The notes under the pieces are model-generated. The model saw only the letters and a list, made by a program, of their open reading frames with translations, ran no database searches and had not been told where the DNA came from. From assembly GCA_025403435.1 (NCBI GenBank), contig CM046350.1, forward strand, positions 22,383,661 through 22,447,660: a stretch of DNA of 64,000 bases, in the 5' to 3' direction. Positions 1 to 11,423 of this stretch are shown here, one piece after another. The translations under genes were made by a program, and so were the position numbers. Source of the DNA: Artocarpus heterophyllus. Taxonomy: Eukaryota > Streptophyta > Magnoliopsida > Rosales > Moraceae. Within the stretch, counting starts at the first letter, position 1, and each line of letters opens with the position of its first letter.

Positions 1-113
1 TTTGGTTCGAGTATTTGAATAGAGTATTTGAATGAAGATTTAAATTTTTGTGAGAGAAAATACTATAATAAAATGATTCAAACCGTGATTTAAACCATGA
101 AACAATCGGACCC
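1..113 (+). mobile_element. Tourist-like MITE family 1, copy 1 (cut by window edge)
   Basis: The window opens inside a short element that recurs six more times here. The shared core reads TTTGAATGAAGATTTAAAT, then TTTTGTGAGAGAAAATACT, then ATTCAAACCGTGATT, and it ends near GGACCC. The best full copy is at 45139-45258. The left terminus lies outside the window, so inverted repeat and duplication cannot be judged for this copy. Confidence 0.75.
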
Positions 114-2034
114 TAATATCCTCATCTTAAAATGATGGTAACTATAGTTATTGAAGTGGAGTCCACGGTGTAAAAATCTTTTTTCTCATTCTTTTTGATA
201 TCTTCATCAAAACCATTATATTTTTTTTTATTTTGTTTTTCTTTTTCGTTTCTGCGGAGGGCGACCCTCCAATGCCCTTTTCTTTCTCCCTTTTTGCTTG
301 AACAGTCAAACGTCGTTTATCTCCTGTTCGTTTGGTTTATCATTGAAGGAGAAATCAACATATATATTACACTGGCTAGTAGAATATACCCAGAATTTTT
401 TTTCTATCATTAAAGATCAAATTGGGCTCTTGATTTTCTCTCGTTTATTTGCATGATTTCCTTGATATTTTCATGTTTTTCCTTTTATATACAATGAAAT
501 AAAGGGTATGTATATATCAATCATAAAAAAAAAGAGTATATACATAAGAAATTTAATCTTCACTCACATTATATAAATATCAAATTCACTATTCAGAAAA
601 AGACTAAAATACTTTTAATTTTTTAAAAAGTATATTAGTATTTTACTAAAACGTCCTTACATTTTGATGCATGTGCTTGGCATGTGATTAATTGCTTTTG
701 TGCCTAAAACAAGCTGTTAGACTTGGTTAAATAAAAAATAAAGATTAGTTCATCGTTTACTTAAAAGATTAAGAATTATCTAAACTATTTATTTTTATAA
801 TTAGAATTAATTATAAAATTCATCTTTAATTATAGTCTTTGTAGCACTTTATTTCTGAATTTTAAAACATAATATATGTTCCCCTGAAGTATGAACTGTT
901 AACAAAAATGGTATTTTTGTTAGAATTTAAAGAAAAATTGACAAATGATTCTAAAGTTACAAGTATTTTGGTAATCTTGATTATAAAAATAACCACAAAA
1001 ATTAAAACTATGATAAAATTAGTCTTTATTGATTATTAAAAACAAAAAATTAATTATAGCTATTATATCATTGGAATCCTTCTTTTGTGATATATCAAAA
1101 TTTTCTTCAAAATTTTATTTTTTGCACACCTAAAAAGTATTTTGAAATTTTAAAAGTTATATATATACTAGTGAAATGAAAGATAATATAACATAAATAT
1201 ATTCAATATAACAAAAAATATAACATAAAATTTTTAAAAAGAAAAAACTCTAACAGTATTAATAAAAAAGTTTTCATATTTTGACAGTTTTTATTCGTAT
1301 TATGTTTGTTTCATGTATTTTTTAAACTTAATGGATTCAAATTTGGATTCGAGTATTAAGAATCCTTCGGATACGTGTTTGTTTCCCCCAAAATCTAAAT
1401 TATTTGAATATCAAGAATTTAAATTTTCAGAGTTCTTATCCCCTTAAACTTTTGATACTTAGATATCTTTACTATAGGAAAAACTAAAATTCTCTCTTCT
1501 ATATTTAAGGAAAAAAATTATAACTTATTTATTTGATATTCAATTGAGATGATTCTTATTTCACTGTGTTTCTAATGAAGAGAGGAATAAATTAAGATCC
1601 ATATTACATATTTTTTAAAATCATTAACAATTCAAATCATTAATCATTGTTTACAATGTAAATATTTCTTATTTACATTATAAATCTAAATTTACTATAA
1701 ATATTTTTAAAACCTATTATTTACTTTAAAAGTTTTAAAAACCTCACATTTTCGTCATTCTCTCCCATGTTAATTTTATAAAAATTAACATTAATTAAAC
1801 TTTGGGGTCAACACTGAACTTCATAATACGTGGCTTCACTTGTAATATTACATGGTTAGCCATCACTCTAAACACTGAACACTAATGTCACATGTAATAG
1901 AACCGAGGTTATTCCTTTTTTTTTCTTTTTTTCCTTCGGCTCGGGAAGATCCTTGGCATTATGCCATTTCCAGTCTCAACGCTACAGCTCTTGATTCCTG
2001 AATTCTCTCTCCGTGCAGAGAGTATTAGAGACCA
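114..2034. other. AT-rich intergenic DNA upstream of the hydrolase gene
   Basis: No gene is seen. The sequence is AT-rich with many poly-A/T runs. Around 1330-1440 there is a degenerate stretch resembling the MITE family 1 vocabulary (TTCGAGTATT, TTTGAATATCAAG), possibly a decayed copy. The last about 100 bases, with a CT-rich stretch near 1915-1935, are the likely promoter and 5' UTR of the gene starting at 2035. I see no convincing TATA box. Confidence 0.5.
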
Positions 2035-5000
2035 ATGGCGGACCTGAATCTTACGCAAAACGGAAACTTTTCCCCTCCGGAGCCGATATCTCCCTCAGCC
2101 GTTGACAAACACGGCCGATCTGCGCTGATCTTTCTCGGCACCGGTTGCTCGAGCGCCGTCCCCAACGCAATGTGCCTGATCCAGCCCTCCGATCCTCCCT
2201 GCGCCGTTTGCTCTCATGCACTTTCCGTCCCGCCTGAGAAAAACCCTAATTACAGGTAATGGCGCATTCCTCTTTGCTCGAATTTTACGGTCAACGCTTT
2301 TTGGGAGAATGATCGAAGACCTTAGATCTGCCGCCGTGTTTGGATGTCGAGATAGGTTAAGAATTAGGGGAAGGAATATGAGATTTGAATGTTGATTTGG
2401 TCTCTTTTTCAATTGCTTTGGATTGGATGCTTTTATTTGGTGTTTTCAGGTGCAATACGTCTCTTTTGATTGATTATTGCCAAAGCGATGGAAATCACAG
2501 CTATGTCTTGATCGATGTTGGGAAGACATTCAGAGAACAAGTGCTTAGATGGTTCACTCTCTATAAGATTCCTAGAGTGGATTCCGTGAGTCCTCTTTTG
2601 TGAACCCTTTGGCCTTAGCTTTACGTACGGCTGATGCTAATAGTTGTGCTCTGAGGTTTTATTTCCACGCATAGAAATTTATGCAGACATGATCTTCTTT
2701 TTGAGTAATCTCATTTTGGAGAATCTAATTTGATTATCAATGGGGTTCTGCATTCAATTTGTATTTTTTTTGTTGCAATTGTTGATATCACTTAAAATTC
2801 ATTTCCTATTTACTGCAGATTATTTTGACGCATGAACATGCGGATGCAGTTCTTGGTCTGGATGATATACGTGCTATTCAACCATTTAGTCCCAGTAATG
2901 ATATAGATCCCACTCCGATCTATTTAACTCAGTTTGCTATGGACAGGTAGTGAAGTTTTGAATGAATGCACAATTGACTTATATTTGACTTGTTCACTGC
3001 CATTATATGATTTTGATTATTGCAATATTGTGATCATATGAGTAATAGTGATTTTGATTATTGCAATTGACTTTGGGGTGTTCTTTTCATGTCCTGGTAT
3101 TGGAGGAGCAAGAGTTTAGTTGTTACTTGGTTGGTTCGAGTAATAATGACTTAGAACAATGACATTTAGGAATTATGGTATTTTCCATTTGGGTGGCAGT
3201 ACAAACTATAGCATATGAGTTTGGAATTGGATGTGTCTCCTTACAATTTGTTTATTAGACTCAAGGGTTCGTCGTCTCATAGGTATGAATTTTGCAACTA
3301 CTACACATTTTTTGACCCGAGGAAGGAAGCCCGTAGATGTACCAAAGGGATGTCTTACTTAAGTCTATAAAACACAACTATGAGCAAGAAAGTTGTTATA
3401 AGTGTAGGGGGAAAAAAAGGAACTAAACTATAGGTATTATTTATAAATGAAAATATTTTATTGCAATAATACTCAATGCCACATTGCCACTCTTTTAACT
3501 CCAAGAATATAGAGGAAACACAAAAGTTGTGTTCTAAAACTATGCACTTGTCAATGTTTTATTGTTTCACAGGGACTCCACAAGAGTGAAAAATTAATGG
3601 TAATTTAAGGTGTGTGCATGAGACTTTGTGTAAGCATGCACCGTCTTTTCAACATGCATTTTAAGAAATAAAAATCTTACCTGAGAGAGAGAGATTTCCA
3701 TTCCCTTTTAATAAATAATAGCCCGAGCCTAAGATCAAGCATTCAATTTATGGATATCAACCTGAGAGGTCTTATCTAGAACATTTGGCCATTCGATTTA
3801 GTCCTTGAGCTCTTCTAAAAGAGCTGCCTTGACATTCATTGTCTTTTATGAGATCCATGCAGCAACTCTTGGGTTGCCAGGATGCCAAATCATCTAAGCA
3901 ATAAGCTGCTTCAATAACAAATTAGTCTCATTAGATATGCAAAGGGGATGGGACCTTCTGTTGCATTAGCATGGTATCTGTTTTTGAGTACTTTTGCATG
4001 TGTTTTCCCTTAAGAATCTTGTTTTTGTTCCCATCCTCATTTTCAATTTTGAGGACTTCTCATTCTCTATGGTATACTTTAATTCATTAATAAACGTTTA
4101 GTTTCTTATATATTAAAAAAAAAAAACTGCACAACACCTTGTTTCTTGTTTAAACTATATACACTTTGGCACCAAAAAGGAAAACCTGCATATTAAAATT
4201 GTGAATGTGATTAATTCACTTTTCTTGAACAAGTTCTTGATGTCAATGTTGTTTTTCCTGAAATAGTCTTGCAGTGAAGTTTCCTTACTTGGTCCAAAAA
4301 AAATTAAAAGAGGGCCAGGAAGTGAGACGAGTAGCACAGCTTGAGTGGAAGGTAATTGAAGGCAACCATGAGAAATCATTTGTTGCATCAGGCCTGAAGT
4401 TTGTTCCTTTGCCAGTGAGCCTCTGCAAATTTTCTTCTATTATTACATATGTATATTACTACGGTAGTTTTTGTGTCCTTAATGCTTGCTTTCTTGGAAT
4501 AGGTGATGCATGGGGAAGATTATATCTGTTTAGGCTTTCTCTTTGGTGAAAATTTCCGGGTGGCTTATATATCTGATGTTTCACGCTTTCCTGCGACCAC
4601 AGAGTATGGTGAGTCTGCATGATTTCTTTTGTGTGCATGACTTGTCTTTCTCAAGTCATTCATTATTTAAAGGGTCCATAAGAAGTATGGGTACTCTTAA
4701 TTTGATGATTATGGGCTTAATATGGCTCGATTTATTTTTCCTATTTTGGCTAGTTAACATCTTGAGGCTTATCAATTGTTTGCTATCCTAGCAGTAACTG
4801 AATCTTTCAAGAATATGTTCTGAATTCTGGTTTTAAATCTTTATTTGCACGGAAGCATTTGTCAGCTTTACCTGGTGCAAGGTGGACATGATTTTTTTTT
4901 TTATAAGAAAAAACCATAAACTATCAATGACTTGTATCAATCGAGTGTCCCAAATGATAATAATGCCCCCTGCGCTTCCCATAGAAGGAAAAACCAACCA

Positions 5001-8000
5001 ATTTTTGAATCTCACCTTCCGCAAGCTCCCAACCCAATGATCATTCAGCATCTCCTTCTTGGTTTCTTGAAGTGTCACTATATTTGGTCGAATCTGAATC
5101 AAATTCTCTTTTATCACCCCCCTCTTCCTTGCCGACCCTACCTCCCGAACATTCCATGATACTATCTTCATTTGGGTTGGGATTTTCGTCTTGATCTCCT
5201 CTCATTGTTCTCATAATTCACACTACTCTCAAGTCTCCCGAGTTCCCCACTCCCTCTCCTAGTCCTCCCTCTGCTTAATTCCCCATTCCCCGGACTTAAA
5301 GGTTCTATCTTCTGACTATTATCAAGCACTCTACATATGACATTCCACTCCTCCTACGTCATTGATTTAATCAGTTGTACTACGGTGGCCCCCTCCCACG
5401 CCTCTGTGCTCTCCTCTAACTGAGAATCCTTGGAAATGTTATTCTCATGGCTAAGATCTATCACTGGGTTCTGTTTGTGCACAACAATGGCTTTCTCCCT
5501 TCCTCTCTCTATTATCCCACTTTCCCCCTGATGTACATCAAGAATCCGGTTCCCCAATAAAGTTGCAGAATTAGCAAGGTTTGGAAAATTCACAAGAAGA
5601 CTTACCTTGTCCATGCTCTGAGGAGAAAGTCCCCAGTTTTTCACTCTGAATAATCCTGGTGCGTCTTTTATTATTTCGTCTGTCCTCTTTAGCTTGTTGT
5701 CCTTAATCCGATTCTGGTACGGTGAGCTTATCATCATCTGATGCTTCTGTTTCACTCTCCGAATGCTGCCAGTAATTTTTGCAGCCCAATTCGTCCTCTT
5801 GTGGTTCCAAAATATTTTCCAGAAATTCATCATGGCCTTCTAAATTGGCCTTAGAATTACTTTTAACATTAAATGCCCAAGGAAACGGTTTTCTCAGCTT
5901 GTCTGTTTTGTACCGTTGAGCCGACAAGTTTTGGGTTTTTGGGCGGCTTCTTTGTCCATGCTTTGATTCAGAGACGAGTTCACCACTTGGGAATAAGAGG
6001 GATGTTCCGCTGCTCAACCGCCACAAATAATTCCTTTGTGAAAATTATCTTAAGGTACGAGGCTGATCCGACACGCGATGTGCTGGGCTTAGTGGGCAGA
6101 GGATCTGATTTGGTTTTTCCATGATCGGGCCCTATCTGAGCTTACCCGCGAGCATATGATTAATCAGGCAAAGCAAAACCACCAGGCCCGACTTGAGCAG
6201 GCCCAGAACAAGTGCAATTCGTCGGACCCCTCTAGAGGTAATCCTCTGCAATAACCGCAGTGCTGAGAAACAGTTGCTGCCCAAAGAATTCCTCTCGAAA
6301 TTAACATCAATTCCATCCCCCCACCACTACTGTTTAAATTAATATTATCCCCCACTTTTGAGTGTTAATATCTCCAAATTTATTAACCTCCACTTTTTTA
6401 ATATTATTATTATTATAAAACAGGATGGTATGGGCATCACTCTGCTCCATGCACCTTTCCTCGACAAAAGATACCCCTGCTTCCGCATGCAGTCCCACTG
6501 AGTCATTGCCCAATGAGCTGCTTGTCAGCTTTTCCTCCACGTTTCCGCCACTTTCGTTCGCTGGCCTGTGGGAGCAGCGGCTGTTGTAGTCGCCCAAGGA
6601 CCCCTGCCCTTCGTTCAAAGAGAGGCACTTCCTCTTTTCACTCGAACCATAACTCCTTTCGTCATCTTCTACCTCTGACTCGGAGAGGCACCGAGACCAT
6701 GCTCCTCGGTAGCTTTCGGATATCCTAGGATTCCTTCTTATTGGAAGGTTGAATAGGCTGATTTCGGCCGTCTTGCCCCAACAGAGAATCTTCATGGTAG
6801 CAGGAATAAATCCATTCGGAAGACCTTTGACTTGTATCTTGACATAAGGCAGGAACTCATGATTCAATGAATCCCTGGCAATATTTATTAGCCCTCCTAA
6901 TCTGTTTCCCAGCTCTTTGTAAACGTGTCGGTTTCTCATGTCAGAGGGATTCCTTCAATTCCTGTCCATCCTGATCTCACACCTATAACTCGATTTTCCA
7001 GTGGGCATCTCGTCTCCATGATTTCACTGCGACGAAGAAACTATCCAGCAAACCAAATCTCTTCGTCGATAGCACTTTCTCCTTTTCTTCTTTGTTCAAA
7101 CACCATTGAGTAGCCCGGACAATTGCTAACAGTCGTACCTGCACCTGCCTGTTTAGCTTCTGACTGAAACCACGATTAATTTCCATCCATGAGTGTTCTA
7201 AACAGTATCTGTAGATGACCATTGCCACTTCTATGTTTTTCACTCCTCTGTTTGGAAAAGTCTGATTATGTTCCACCCTCATCTGTTGAGTCGAATTCCT
7301 TCTGCTTAGAGTGGTTGGTTGCTGTCGTGGATGCTGCTGCTGAATAGTGTCTTTATGATTCAGACGTCCACCGTCTCCTGCCCTTTCTCTTCCCTCTGCC
7401 GATGTTGAATCCCCAAGTTTCCGGCCAAGAAAGGTGTCCAGTCTTGTCTTCGACAACTTCCAGCCCTTCCTATCCCCTTCTTCTGGGATAATTATACTCC
7501 TTGCCATACCTCCTTGCACCATTGACAACTTCAGATAAAAACCTTTCCTGTTGCTGAGAGTTTCCACCAAGAGTGTAAAGTTTGTGTTTCAAAATTTGCG
7601 ATTGTATCCCTCTTTTGCTTCAAAGCTACAGACCAAGTGTGTCACTGAACCAAAATGCTGCATCAAGAGATATATTAAAAAAGAACATTTTATTTAACTT
7701 TGATTCTTCAATCCTGATAAAACTCCCATCTTTTCCTAACACTAATCAAAAAGACTTAGAACCGATTCTAAATTCCTGATAGAACAGAGCCGTAGAAGAC
7801 TCCTTACCAGTCAAACAATCTTGAATTATGAATTACTGTTTTTACACAAGCTGGACATGATTTGAAAAACAATTTAGATGATTCTAGTGGTATGTTTTGG
7901 AACGATACCCTCCTTTATGGAACTTTCTGTTATCTTTTGTGTCTATTGGTTGCTGTTTCAATTTTGTTTTCCCTTTTATTCTGTAGATTTATGTTCTCTG

Positions 8001-9818
8001 AATCTGAGGTTTGTTTCCATAGGTCTATATACCTTGGTCTGTTTCTCCTTTATGCTATTTCTTTCCAACTAAATAAAAAAAATGTAACGTGTTCTGTTAT
8101 TTCACCTAAGCAAGGAACTGCACCATCGATTTTGTATACTTGAATGACTATGGTAATCGATAATCAATAATTCTGGGAACAAAGTTGGCTGAACGCATGA
8201 TTCTAATATATGTGACAAACCTATCAGGTGGTGTCTTATCTCCATCATTTGACCAGCCATCAGATCTTTGTATAGCTATTTATTCATCCTTGAAGGATAT
8301 CCGAATGGGAAATTTCAGTTTTTCTAGTAAATGAAGAAACAGTTTGGACCTTATCTTGGTCGAAATTTTACTTTCTATCTCTTCAAGAAAATAAACAAAT
8401 GAAGAAAAATCATTCTTACCTACCGTTCTTGCAATTTGTATTTTAAGCTGCCCTACCCCTGTCCTCTTCTGGTTGCTGTCATTTTTAAGTTTATGTTTTT
8501 TTTTTTTTTCCTTTTTTTCTTTCTTTCTTTTTTCCCTGCTCGTAAGAGACTTTTGTTTTTCAGTCATTTCAAAAGATGGAGCTGGACAATTGGATTTACT
8601 TATATTGGACACACTTTATAAGGTCAGCAAGTGGGATTTGTCCTTTCCTTTTCTTTTCTTTTCTATTTTTCCTCTTTTCTTTTATTCATATGTCTTAGTC
8701 TTGATACACGAGCAATAAATGTGGTGCTTCTAGCACCAATAATGCTAATAAGGTTGTTCATGATACATTTACAGCTAATCAAGTTTGACTTATCTAGTGT
8801 CATTTTGTAAAATGTTGACCAATCTACTTATCATGGCTGTATTAATGCTAGAACTGTGATTTCCACTAGTACTCCTACATCCTTCTTATTTTACATCTGT
8901 ATTTCATGTGTTATATCTAATTTCCTGGAATTGTTCTTATTATCTTCCTTGCTCTTCTTCTCACTGCAGACACGATCTCATAATGTTCACCTTTGCCTCC
9001 CACAGGTTAGTTCTAGACTTGAACACACTTTCATCCTGCTATATTCAAATTCTGTTTATGTCACATGACTAGTGTTTCTGCAGACTCTTGAAGTTTTGAA
9101 GAGGATATGTCCAAAGCGAGCCTTGTTAATTGGAATGACTCATGAATTTGAACACCACAAAGACAATGAGTTTCTTTCTGAATGGTCCAAAAGGTACAAA
9201 GTGCTGATCCTTTTTTAAAACTTTGACTTTTGAACTATTTTAGGTGCTTTTTGGTGAAAATTTACCTTCTGTGTCAACTTGAATTTGATTATCATAGTTC
9301 TCATTTTTTGGCACTTGTCTTTGCCTGGTAAAACATGTAAATAACAAAACAGAATTATGATATCATTTTGTATATATTATTGTATGAGTATAAAAGTAAT
9401 GTATGAGAGGTTACTGCCTTTTTTTTTTGGGAAGAAACGCCACTTCCATAACAACTTGTACGTTACAAAAATAGGACATGATGCCTGCCTATATGAACAA
9501 GGAGAAAAGGAGAAAAAATAGCTGAGACAAACTAAACTAAACAAAAAGAATAGATTATATCAGCGAATGTCACTCCCTAACCAAATCTGAAATTTGAACA
9601 TTGCTAAAACTCTCATCTTCATACAAACAAACAGCAAATCAGAACTCCACTTTCTCCCACAACTCACATTCATTGCCTTCATGTCTCCAAGGATCCTCTT
9701 GTTTCTTTCTAACCTATTTGCAAGTAACTGACGCCTTAAGGTTTTTCATTGCATGCACAGGGAAGGAATTCAAGTGCAGCTTGCACGCGATGGCTTAAGA
9801 GTTCCCGTAGACCTGTGA
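2035..9818 (+). CDS. Metallo-beta-lactamase-fold hydrolase, nine exons, 333 aa
   Basis: Exons: 2035-2255, 2450-2585, 2819-2946, 4267-4414, 4503-4608, 8564-8622, 8970-9005, 9084-9193, 9761-9818. All introns are GT-AG and the phases join without a stop (1002 nt). The fold is shown by the beta-strand start FLGTGCSSAVP in exon 1, the metal motif THEHAD (H124, H126, D128) followed by GLDD, PVMHGEDY (H214), YISDVSRFP (D236), and the C-terminal SHNVH and THEFEHH segments. This matches the PhnP-like/S. pombe C777.06c-type branch known in plants; the usual last histidine of HxHxDH is alanine (A129) here. Such enzymes bind two metal ions and hydrolyse ester or phosphodiester bonds, but the substrate of this branch is not evident. 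The start has GCG after ATG and no upstream in-frame alternative was needed. Intron 5 (3955 nt) holds an antisense LINE; introns 3 and 8 hold probable retroposon tails. Confidence 0.9.
3310..4126 (+). mobile_element. Probable retroposon tail inside intron 3 of the hydrolase gene
   Basis: Intron 3 (2947-4266) ends its inner part with TTCATTAATAAACG and TTAGTTTCTTATATATT, followed by a poly(A) run at about 4115-4126. This resembles the 3' end of a plant LINE or SINE lying in the sense direction. The 5' boundary is not defined (3310 is a guess) and I found no target duplication. No coding domain is recognisable in it. Confidence 0.35.
4895..5171 (-). pseudogene. LINE ORF2 fragment: N-terminus of APE-type endonuclease
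   Basis: The minus-strand frame starting at 5171 opens with MKIVSWNVRE and continues to TLQETKKE, the two catalytic patches (N7 and E36) of the apurinic endonuclease domain of plant L1 elements, then GSAGGIIIIWDTR. A complete ORF2 would run for well over a thousand residues through reverse transcriptase. Here the frame enters three lysine codons made by the poly(A) tail and then target-site DNA. It cannot support retrotransposition. Confidence 0.88.
5354..7570 (-). pseudogene. LINE ORF1 remnant (DUF4283-type), frameshifted
   Basis: Several minus-strand frames share the work: 7570-6983 (with ETLSNRKGFYLKL and IIIPEEGDRKGW), 6939-6334 (with LGGLINIARDSLN, VKIQVKGLPNGFIP and MKILCWGK), 6026-5703 and 5833-5354. 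The order and phrases match the ORF1 nucleic-acid-binding protein of plant L1 LINEs, which has a DUF4283 region. The frame changes near 6960 and again further on, so the protein is not made as one chain. The spacing to ORF2 (5171) is as expected for a bicistronic LINE. Confidence 0.82.
9419..9520 (-). mobile_element. Possible antisense retroposon tail in intron 8 of the hydrolase gene
   Basis: A T-run near 9419-9428 is followed by GGGAAGAAACGCCACTTCC. Read on the minus strand this gives GGAAGTGGCGTTTCTTCCC and then poly(A), a form typical of the 3' end of a LINE or SINE. The other boundary and any duplication are not visible, so the call is tentative. Confidence 0.3.
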
Positions 9819-10263
9819 CAAGGTGAAAAAACCTTGTCAGAGCTATTGTTGTTCTTTTGTTGTACGGGGCTTTTACACTAAGATCTATATGCATGCTCTT
9901 CTTGGGCCCCCATCACTGCCAAGTCATGTCATAGGGGAATCTTTTAATAGATCATCTTGATGAATAGAAAGATTAAGCTTGATGAATAGCCCCATGTATA
10001 TGAGGAACATATTTTTCAAGCCAGAAAAAAAATAAAAATAATAAAGAAAGGATATCTGCATGTTTTAAATGTGAAGATTAGATGATTCAGAAAAGTATAT
10101 TTTTGCTGTAACTTTTTTTAGTATAATTTTAGAAACCCATCTTTCCTATTTGATTATTATGCTTGCCATGCCTAAAAAGAAAGAGCAAAAGTAGAGGAAT
10201 ATAAACACGGGGCCAAGTTCTCATCTCATCATAAACCCCCCCAATTGCCAACAAGGATTAACT

Positions 10264-10307
<44 letters not shown>

Positions 10308-11420
10308 TTTATTTCCCTTGTTGTTTTTATTTTTTTGGTTAATTTCCTTTATTGTCCGTGATTTTATTACTGTAAGAACACAATATGCGTTGATAAGTAC
10401 ATTTACCAATAGATAATCTGTGCAAGTTTGATAGAAGTTTTGGTAACTTGCTTACGAAGTAGATCGTAACTTCACGTCGTTTACATTGAACAAATAACTG
10501 TAGAACTGGTGATGTTACAGAAAGAAATAGAACTGGTGAAGCTACTGAATTTTCTTTCTGGTTTGAGTGTGCAGGTTATTCTAGTCATGAATAAAGACAG
10601 ATACTTCATGGTTCTCCACTCCATGCTGATGGATGGAGACCAACACAATACTCTTTTCGAGTCAAGATTATTCATAGTTTAGTCATCTCACAGGAGTTTC
10701 GATATACAAGGATTAGGAGCCGGTGGGTACCAAAACACCATGCTAAGAGACAGATTGAAATTTTTAATTTTTATTCTCAATTAACCTCTATTGGTGCCAA
10801 TTATATTATTGTCAAACCTGATCAATATGCAATGTTTTTTGGAAAATGGTCTAGTCGTATCATTTTATTAATACTTTTTATTTTGCTTTTGCATTTTCCT
10901 AAATCGAAGATCTAGCTTTCCTCTGATGATCACATTTTCTTCCTCGCAATCCTAATTAAGTGTTGGTAATAAAAAGCGTGTACAATTTTTCTAACATAAA
11001 CTTAAAAACCCTCTTTTGTTTCACCTGTATTTCACATCTCTAGCTATGGACATAGTTCCAATCAGAACACCAAAGAACAAAAACACTCACAAATCTTTAA
11101 AAAAAAAAAAAAAAAAAAATTCTCCAATGAACATGCACTGGACTTTTTTCCATTCGTCGGCTTTCATGTCAAGAAGGCAAAAATGCTAGGGTGTAATTGC
11201 AAGGCCTTGACGGTGGTGGCCATGGACAGAGCATAGAGGGAAGAAGAAAAGGAAGCTGAGAAGAAGAAGAAGAAGAAGTGGTATTGGTTATGGTGGACTT
11301 CTGGAGCTAGAGAGACTCAAGAGAGGATTAAAATGACCAAACGTTAAAGGAGTGAGTTTGGTGATTAAAAACAAAACAAAAAAATTGAAGAAAATAATGC
11401 AAAAGTAAAAATAAATAAAT
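9819..11420. other. Intergenic DNA downstream of the hydrolase gene
   Basis: No gene is recognised. The first part should contain the 3' UTR and polyadenylation site of the hydrolase gene. It holds an AT microsatellite (10267-10304), a long poly(A) run near 11098-11119 and a GAA-rich stretch near 11258-11279. A reading frame on the minus strand at 10481-10675 shows no family signature. Confidence 0.5.
10267..10304. repeat. (AT)n microsatellite
   Basis: Nineteen uninterrupted AT units. Likely length-variable between individuals. Confidence 0.97.
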
Positions 11421-11423
11421 AAA

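Larger units (their letters stand above)
4878..7863 (-). mobile_element. Antisense L1-type LINE with 17-bp target duplication, 3'-truncated
   Basis: The flanks CAAGGTGGACATGATTT (4878-4894) and CAAGCTGGACATGATTT (7847-7863) match at 16 of 17 bases and delimit the insert at about 4895-7846. A poly-T run directly after the left flank is the poly(A) tail of the minus-strand element. Read on the minus strand it carries a degraded ORF1 (about 7570-5354) and then the start of ORF2 (5171), an APE-type endonuclease that runs straight into the tail after about 92 codons. Reverse transcriptase is absent. The 5' part is thus kept and the 3' part lost, the reverse of normal 5' truncation. It lies in intron 5 of the hydrolase gene, opposite to its transcription. 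Confidence 0.92.

Noticed and set aside
2095..2412. Minus-strand 105-residue frame
   Set aside because: It overlaps exon 1 of the hydrolase antisense and has no recognisable family.
4274..4549. Plus frame starting at 4274 as a separate gene
   Set aside because: It is exon 4 of the hydrolase read through into intron 4. The acceptor before 4267 gives the correct join and the alternative AG at 4273 breaks the frame.
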